This document shows, piece after piece, positions 14,246 to 14,388 of a stretch of DNA of 14,388 nt (the first letter of the stretch is position 1; every line of letters begins with the position of its first letter). The stretch is taken from the NCBI GenBank assembly GCA_035524095.1, contig DATKPK010000221.1:1-14388 (forward strand), given 5' to 3'. Origin of the DNA: DATJUF01 sp035524095 (GTDB taxonomy: Bacteria > Desulfobacterota > Binatia > Binatales > Binataceae). The notes below the pieces were generated by a model. The model was not told the origin of the DNA, made no database searches, and saw nothing but the letters and a program-made list of their open reading frames with translations. The position numbers were made by a program, and so were the translations under genes.

Positions 14246-14388
14246 TCAGGCCATCACCCCAAAACGTGGAAATTCGCGCGCCAGGATCTCCTCGAGCCGC
14301 GAGGCGCCAAAGGCCGGCATATAAGTCACTCCGCGCCGCGCGCAAAACCCGCTGACCTGCGCCGCGTGACGCTCAGCACGTTGACGGC
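14246..14388 (-). CDS. C-terminus of a DUF58-like protein, partial
   Basis: An open frame enters from the right edge and ends in TGA at 14248-14246, giving the last 46 residues (RQRAERHAAQVSGFCARRGV, then TYMPAFGASRLEEILAREFP, then RFGVMA). The layout, a helix with alternating basic residues, 'C-x-R-x-G-V-x-Y', then a final helix, is that of the C-terminal end of DUF58 proteins. Position supports this: DUF58 genes typically precede BatA-like VWA genes and follow moxR. The frame is not an automatic full ORF because its start lies outside the window. The family call rests on a short tail plus context. Confidence 0.6.
   Translation of the reverse strand, partial: RQRAERHAAQVSGFCARRGVTYMPAFGASRLEEILAREFPRFGVMA

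Overview
The window is about 14.4 kb of gene-dense, mostly GC-rich (roughly 60% by eye) bacterial chromosome. It holds 12 complete protein genes, one chimeric reading frame and two partial genes cut by the window edges. I see no rRNA, tRNA, CRISPR array, phage or transposase gene. Signal peptides, Shine-Dalgarno (SD) starts, a bactofilin, a MoxR/DUF58/VWA-type cluster and several short-chain dehydrogenases (SDRs) suggest a Gram-negative environmental bacterium of the Acidobacteriota, Desulfobacterota or Binatota kind. That placement is an inference from gene content, not a sequence match.

Left part (1-2200): the start of a probable flavin-binding PPOX-like gene runs off the left edge. It is followed by a leftward pair, a FrnE/DsbA-family thiol oxidoreductase and a TusA-like sulfur carrier with an altered CPxP motif. 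A classical SDR diverges from that pair and shares a 119-bp promoter region with it.

Middle part (2300-6900): a 14-helix DHA2-type MFS exporter comes first. Next is a tandem arrangement in which the promoter and first ~40 codons of an SDR gene appear twice. The first copy is fused in frame to an unrelated, lower-GC secreted-protein sequence (4102-4719). The second copy drives a full-length SDR whose nucleotide-binding motifs are degenerate (4797-5594). A convergent FabL-like SDR lacks the catalytic tyrosine. Three 9-bp tandem repeats sit just upstream of it, next to a small secreted protein gene.

Right-middle part (6880-9800): a bactofilin gene, a leftward pair (DUF72 protein plus a hypothetical protein), a ~580-bp AT-rich gene-free stretch, and a small excisionase-type HTH protein closed by a likely intrinsic terminator.

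Right part (9795-14388): a leftward, translationally coupled operon of the MoxR/DUF58/VWA type. It contains the C-terminus of a DUF58-like protein, a BatA-like membrane protein with a degenerate VWA metal site, and an 861-residue membrane protein with two intact VWA metal sites. The most unusual items in the window are the chimeric SDR/secreted ORF with its duplicated promoter, and the Tyr-to-His change in the FabL-like SDR.
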